A DNA stretch of 16,037 bases from Anaerolineae bacterium (GTDB lineage: Bacteria > Chloroflexota > Anaerolineae > Aggregatilineales > UBA3940). Position 1 is the first letter of the stretch. Each line of letters starts with the position of its first letter. The DNA lies in assembly GCA_020852775.1 (NCBI GenBank), contig JADZAD010000083.1:1-16037 (forward strand). The letters run 5' to 3'. The notes beneath the pieces are model-generated. The model did no database searches. It saw only the letters and a list, made by a program, of their open reading frames with translations, and was not told the DNA's origin. The position numbers were made by a program, and so were the translations under genes. Of this stretch, positions 13,135-16,037 are shown piece after piece.

Positions 13135-14739
13135 TCCGAGGAAATCTGTCAGGCGAGAACTCGGCTCGCCTGACGGTAGAATCTGCACGTTGGCCAGTGC
13201 ATACAGGGCTGCACCGGGCAGCCAGGCCGCACCGGCGATCTGCAATACGCGCCAGAGCATCCGTGAATCGTTGAGCAGGGGGATGCTGGCCGCCCATTCA
13301 CGTCCGTACAATAACAGGTTGCCGGGTGTGGCGTAAGCTTCCGGTGTACCTGCCCCGGTTGCACCCAGCAGGGTGATGACCTGAAAAGCGGCGACCATCA
13401 GCGCCGCCAGCGCCGCCACCCCCCACCGTGCCGATCTGACCGTCCCTGAAGTGTCTATGGCGAGTGCCACCCGCGCGGAGAGCACCAGCCCAGCCAGTAC
13501 GGCTGTCAGCAACACCGACTGCGATAATCCGGCCACAAGCACGAGCGTCACGACGGCCGGCGCGAAGATGACGAGCGCCTCCGCCGGGGTGAGCAGGGTC
13601 GCGGCGAGCAGGGCGCCTGCCCGTCCGTGGTGGCGCAGTGCACCTGCGCCCATATGCCACAGGCTGCCCACCAGCAGCGCAGTTCCCCCGCCGACTACCG
13701 CCCCGCTGAGGGCCGTTGCCTGCGCCTGAAGCATCCGGCTGAATACATCCCGCCCCAGATGATCGGTGCCTGACCGGTGCTCCGGGGAGGCCTTCTCATA
13801 GAGCCGTGTGGTATCGATGCTGGCCGGGTCGTGCGGCGGCGCGATGCTGCCCCACAGTGCCAGTGCACCGGTCACCACCAGCAGCCCTGCCGCAGTGATC
13901 AGCACCGGGTGAGAGGGTCGCGTCGGCGCCGGGCGAATCGGTGGGATCGGCGCACCGGGAGACAGATCGAGCATGATACCGTGCAGCCGCAACGCGGAGA
14001 GTGCCAGTGGCAGCAACAACAGCACATCGAGCTGTCCGGTGCCTGCCAGCAGTGCCTGCCCGCTGCCTGGATAGGCAAATATGGCCTCAGACACGACTGT
14101 GGCGCCGAGAATCCAGCCGGCCATCGACGTGAAGGCCCGGCACAATGCCAGCGCCGTTTGCGTCAACCGGTCTGTGCCGGGCGGAGAACCGCTCCAGGTA
14201 TCCGCAGCAGCTCGCCCGGCCAGCCACGCAGGCAGCAGCGCCGCGCTGAACGCCGGGAGCACCAGCGCCAGGCCTCTGTCCCCGCTCACCGGGAACAGGC
14301 CCAGCCGTGCAGAGAGAATCACCAGCAGCACGGTGCCAAGCGCAGCCGGAGAGAGCAGCGCAGCCCCTCCGAGCAACAGGGCCGTCACCTGTGACGCGGC
14401 GTACACACGCATCCGTGTCTCTGCCAGCAGCGCGGTGAAGCCTGCACTCAGCAGGCCGCCGAAGATCCAGGTGGTGGCCATCAGCAGTGCTGACCGTGCC
14501 AAGCTGGCGAAATCCAGCGGCCCCCCGCGGGCCACCAGTGCAAGCGCTATCCCCAGCGCAAATACCACCGCGACGGCGAGACGCAGCACCCGGGGTAGCA
14601 AGGCGTTCCAGCGTGCAGGATCGCCATGCAGCATCACACGGGCATCCCAAAGTGGGAAGTACACAAACGTCCCGGCCCAGGCGGTCAGAGCAATCCGAAT
14701 GGATGAGCGATGGTCAGGAATAAGAGCGGGTGCTGTCAT
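13132..14739 (-). CDS. Fused DppB/DppC-like ABC transporter permease, apparently without EAA loops
   Basis: This 535-residue polytopic membrane protein looks like two dipeptide-type permease subunits joined in one chain. The first half has the DppB landmarks LSARLGLFPVSG, LVLPAFSAALLPAWLAGR and ATVVSEAIFAYPGSGQALL. The second half has the DppC landmark SPEHRSGTDHLGRDVFSRML (GTDHLGRD at about residues 324-331). Each subunit normally has a cytoplasmic EAA loop (YVxxARAKG or EYVxAAralG) that docks on the ATPase. In both halves the expected place is short and unrecognisable (DTWSGSPPGTDRLTQTALAL, and SARVALAIDTSGTVRSARWG). No ATPase or binding protein is nearby. It may be a degenerate but intact transporter relative. 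The ATG at 14739 and a TTG at 14757 are both possible starts; neither has a strong ribosome-binding site. surE follows 9 bases downstream. Confidence 0.78.
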   Translation of the reverse strand: MTAPALIPDHRSSIRIALTAWAGTFVYFPLWDARVMLHGDPARWNALLPRVLRLAVAVVFALGIALALVARGGPLDFASLARSALLMATTWIFGGLLSAGFTALLAETRMRVYAASQVTALLLGGAALLSPAALGTVLLVILSARLGLFPVSGDRGLALVLPAFSAALLPAWLAGRAAADTWSGSPPGTDRLTQTALALCRAFTSMAGWILGATVVSEAIFAYPGSGQALLAGTGQLDVLLLLPLALSALRLHGIMLDLSPGAPIPPIRPAPTRPSHPVLITAAGLLVVTGALALWGSIAPPHDPASIDTTRLYEKASPEHRSGTDHLGRDVFSRMLQAQATALSGAVVGGGTALLVGSLWHMGAGALRHHGRAGALLAATLLTPAEALVIFAPAVVTLVLVAGLSQSVLLTAVLAGLVLSARVALAIDTSGTVRSARWGVAALAALMVAAFQVITLLGATGAGTPEAYATPGNLLLYGREWAASIPLLNDSRMLWRVLQIAGAAWLPGAALYALANVQILPSGEPSSRLTDFLG

Positions 14740-14808
14740 CGGAGAGTAAGGCCTCAACGGATACTATAGCACAGCCAGCAACACCCCGGCGACAGACGCT
14801 CTGACGCG

Positions 14809-14949
14809 CTAACCATAGCATCGTTGCGAATGGTAACAGAAGTCACGCAGCTTCAGACGGCTTCGGTCTTCTGGAGCAAGTACCTGTCCATAGTAGAGAG
14901 CAAGGTCTGTGATGGTGCGGAATCCTGTCGGGCCTGGGCGATTGTGCAT
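14809..14949 (-). CDS. Possible 46-residue small protein or gene remnant
   Basis: An open frame on the minus strand runs from ATG at 14949 to TAG at 14809. The product starts MHNRPGPTGFRTITDLALYY and continues through a plausible amphipathic helix (APEDRSRLKLRDF) to a Cys/His/Tyr-containing end. The composition looks protein-like, but third codon positions are visibly less GC-rich than in neighbouring genes and no ribosome-binding site precedes the ATG. It could be a short real gene, the decayed end of a longer acquired gene, or chance. I recognise no family. Confidence 0.3.
   Translation of the reverse strand: MHNRPGPTGFRTITDLALYYGQVLAPEDRSRLKLRDFCYHSQRCYG
14850..14877 (+). other. RNA hairpin capped by a cUUCGg tetraloop
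   Basis: Bases 14850-14861 pair with 14866-14877 around a TTCG loop closed by C-G. The stem has eleven pairs, including two G-U wobbles, and one C-U mismatch. The wobbles and the very stable C(UUCG)G loop make sense only if the plus strand is transcribed; on the minus strand the wobbles become mismatches. No plus-strand gene is adjacent. It might belong to a small RNA or be a chance structure within the overlapping minus-strand ORF. Confidence 0.4.
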
Positions 14950-14990
14950 CGTGATATGCTGTTGACGGCAACTATCTGTTCACTGATGGG

Positions 14991-15941
14991 TCATGCCGTA
15001 TGAGGCCGGATGGTAGGCTGTCGGATCACACTCAGGGCCTCGATCATGATCTCCACGAAGCGCGCACGGTCAATGCCAATACCAACATCCACATTCGAGG
15101 TGCGCCCGGTTCGACCAGAGATGTCAGCAACGGTACGGCCACGCGTCAGCGAGCCGTTGACTTCGATATCAACCCACATGGGTGTGGTGGAGACCAACCC
15201 GGGCTCAATGATCTCCGCCACTGCGCAGGCATCGAAAATCTGCCCGCCGTCCCACCCGTATTCCTGGATCATCCACAGGATCTCGTCGAGCATCACTGCG
15301 GCAGCCACCCTGGCCTGAGGTGTGTCAATCGCCTTCAGGCGCTCCACGTCCGCCGGCGTAACCAACGCCTGTTCGGTAACCTCGAGCCCGACCATCAGGA
15401 TCGGGATGCCGGCATTGTAGACCACCCGCGCGCCTTCCGGATCGGCCAGAATGTTGAACTCCGCGGCGGGATTGCGGCCGCCGCCCCGATAGGCTCCGCC
15501 CATCGTCACGATGCGGGGAATACGCCTCGCCAGCCCCGGGTCGAGGCGCAGTGCCAGCGCCAGGTTGGTCAGCGGGCCCACCGGAACATAGATAGTCTGC
15601 GGGCCATCCGGCCCGTGATAGTACTCGCGCAGGAAGTCCACCGCGTGCTGCTGCTGAGGTCTGACTGTCGGCTCAGGCAGGTCGAGCACCCGCCCGTTCA
15701 GGCCGGAGGAAGGCTTCGGGTCTTCGGTCAGCGCCACCACCGCACCCGGATAGACCGGAACGTGCGCCAGGTTACCCGCCGAGACGGCCTTGAGCGTATT
15801 CGGCAGCGTGACCGCGTGCACGGCGTTCCCGTGTGTCACCGTGACTGCGACCAGTTCAATGGCGGGGTGGTGCCCCGCCATCAGGATCGCAACCGCATCA
15901 TCGTTGCCGGTATCGACATCCAGGATGATCTTCTGCGCCAT
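14991..15941 (-). CDS. Inosine/uridine-preferring nucleoside hydrolase family protein
   Basis: Nucleoside hydrolases split ribonucleosides into base and ribose using a calcium ion. This 316-residue protein has the N-terminal calcium motif DVDTGNDDA (Asp8, Asp10, Asp14, Asp15). The conserved middle segments are YVPVGPLTNLALALR, PRIVTMGGAY and AAEFNILADPEGA. The C-terminal calcium Asp is Asp237 in IFDACAV. In well-studied purine-active members the residue before this Asp is a His that protonates the leaving base (His241-Asp242 in the Crithidia enzyme); here it is Phe236. Base preference or leaving-group chemistry may therefore differ. The ATG is supported by GGAGG six bases upstream. A short gap separates it from the partial gene upstream, so it is likely inside a longer minus-strand operon. 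Confidence 0.95.
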   Translation of the reverse strand: MAQKIILDVDTGNDDAVAILMAGHHPAIELVAVTVTHGNAVHAVTLPNTLKAVSAGNLAHVPVYPGAVVALTEDPKPSSGLNGRVLDLPEPTVRPQQQHAVDFLREYYHGPDGPQTIYVPVGPLTNLALALRLDPGLARRIPRIVTMGGAYRGGGRNPAAEFNILADPEGARVVYNAGIPILMVGLEVTEQALVTPADVERLKAIDTPQARVAAAVMLDEILWMIQEYGWDGGQIFDACAVAEIIEPGLVSTTPMWVDIEVNGSLTRGRTVADISGRTGRTSNVDVGIGIDRARFVEIMIEALSVIRQPTIRPHTA

Positions 15942-15973
15942 GCGAACCTCCGTGAGGTGGTTAAGGTATGCGA

Positions 15974-16037
15974 CTAATCGATACTCAGAAGAGCAGCAGC
16001 GTTCAGCCCGGGGATGCGCTCCTGCTGTGGCACCTCG
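15974..16037 (-). CDS. C-terminal end of an unidentified upstream gene (partial)
   Basis: The minus strand is open from the window edge to a TAG at 15976-15974, giving about 20 residues that read EVPQQERIPGLNAAALLSID. Codon use looks like that of neighbouring genes, and the stop lies 32 bases before the nucleoside hydrolase start, as expected for an operon. The fragment is too short to identify a family, and it could be chance. Confidence 0.42.
   Translation of the reverse strand, partial: EVPQQERIPGLNAAALLSID

Larger units (their letters stand above)
14740..14990. other. Intergenic region with a possible small ORF and a hairpin
   Basis: This 251-base gap separates the nucleoside hydrolase from the permease on the minus strand. 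It holds a 46-codon minus-strand open frame and a UUCG-capped hairpin readable as plus-strand RNA, both listed separately. A TATAGT hexamer (minus strand, about 14768-14763) just before the permease start candidates could be a -10 element, but no matching -35 is seen. No clear intrinsic terminator follows the nucleoside hydrolase. Confidence 0.5.

Noticed and set aside
12331..13173. A 280-codon plus-strand open frame opposite surE
   Set aside because: SurE motifs define the minus-strand frame; the plus-strand product is Arg/His-rich low-complexity sequence and crosses the terminator hairpin.
15000..15977. A 325-codon plus-strand open frame opposite the nucleoside hydrolase, longer than the hydrolase itself
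   Set aside because: The minus strand carries clear calcium-site and family motifs and a good ribosome-binding site. The plus-strand translation is rich in His, Arg and Gln with no motif, typical of a shadow frame in GC-rich DNA.
1..16037. tRNA, rRNA, CRISPR arrays, insertion sequences or phage genes
   Set aside because: No tRNA T-loop pattern, spaced identical repeats, transposase motif or terminal inverted repeats were seen in reading the window; a dedicated scan such as tRNAscan-SE or a CRISPR finder would settle it.

Overview
The window is a compact, GC-rich bacterial chromosome segment in which almost every base is coding. It shows no mobile element, CRISPR array, tRNA or rRNA. Separate secD and secF genes, a receiver-roadblock protein, a LysW-like zinc ribbon, a Mak32-like PfkB protein and a secreted LysM protein with a C-terminal anchor would fit a Chloroflexota bacterium, possibly Anaerolineae. 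That placement is an inference from gene content and base composition, not a phylogenetic result.

Layout. (1) 2-2160, plus: the 3' part of secD and complete secF, closed by a strong intrinsic terminator. (2) 6419-2232, minus: a probable operon of sirtuin, GAF-type histidine kinase, a four-segment membrane protein and a PfkB-family protein. Its likely promoter lies near 6627-6655, followed by two inverted repeats in the leader. (3) 6838-10402, plus: a pseudo-receiver/roadblock protein, then a leader with a strong hairpin, then a tightly packed set of a PTPS/QueD-fold protein, a GT4 glycosyltransferase, a LysW-like zinc ribbon and a Nudix hydrolase. The last three genes overlap by 4 and 1 bases. 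(4) 10465-12333, plus: a promoter and a secreted, membrane-anchored LysM protein, ending in a hairpin shared with the convergent genes. (5) 16037-12349, minus: the last codons of an unknown gene, a nucleoside hydrolase, a 251-base gap with a possible 46-codon ORF and a UUCG-capped hairpin, a fused DppB/DppC-like permease, and surE.

How the genes may work together. SecDF assists Sec export, and the LysM protein is one Sec-type client. SurE (nucleotide to nucleoside) and the nucleoside hydrolase (nucleoside to base plus ribose) would form a salvage route. The PTPS-fold/GT4/zinc-ribbon/Nudix block looks like an uncharacterised small-molecule pathway, possibly a glycosylated pterin.

The most striking theme is loss of canonical functional residues in otherwise intact genes. 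The receiver has Arg at the phospho-Asp site. The PTPS-fold protein lacks the Cys and Asp-His catalytic residues but keeps the zinc ligands. The PfkB protein has Asn in place of the catalytic Asp. The nucleoside hydrolase has Phe at the usual active-site His. The permease appears to lack both EAA coupling loops. The LysW-like protein lacks the C-terminal carrier motif. All these were read by eye against family motifs and need alignment to confirm.
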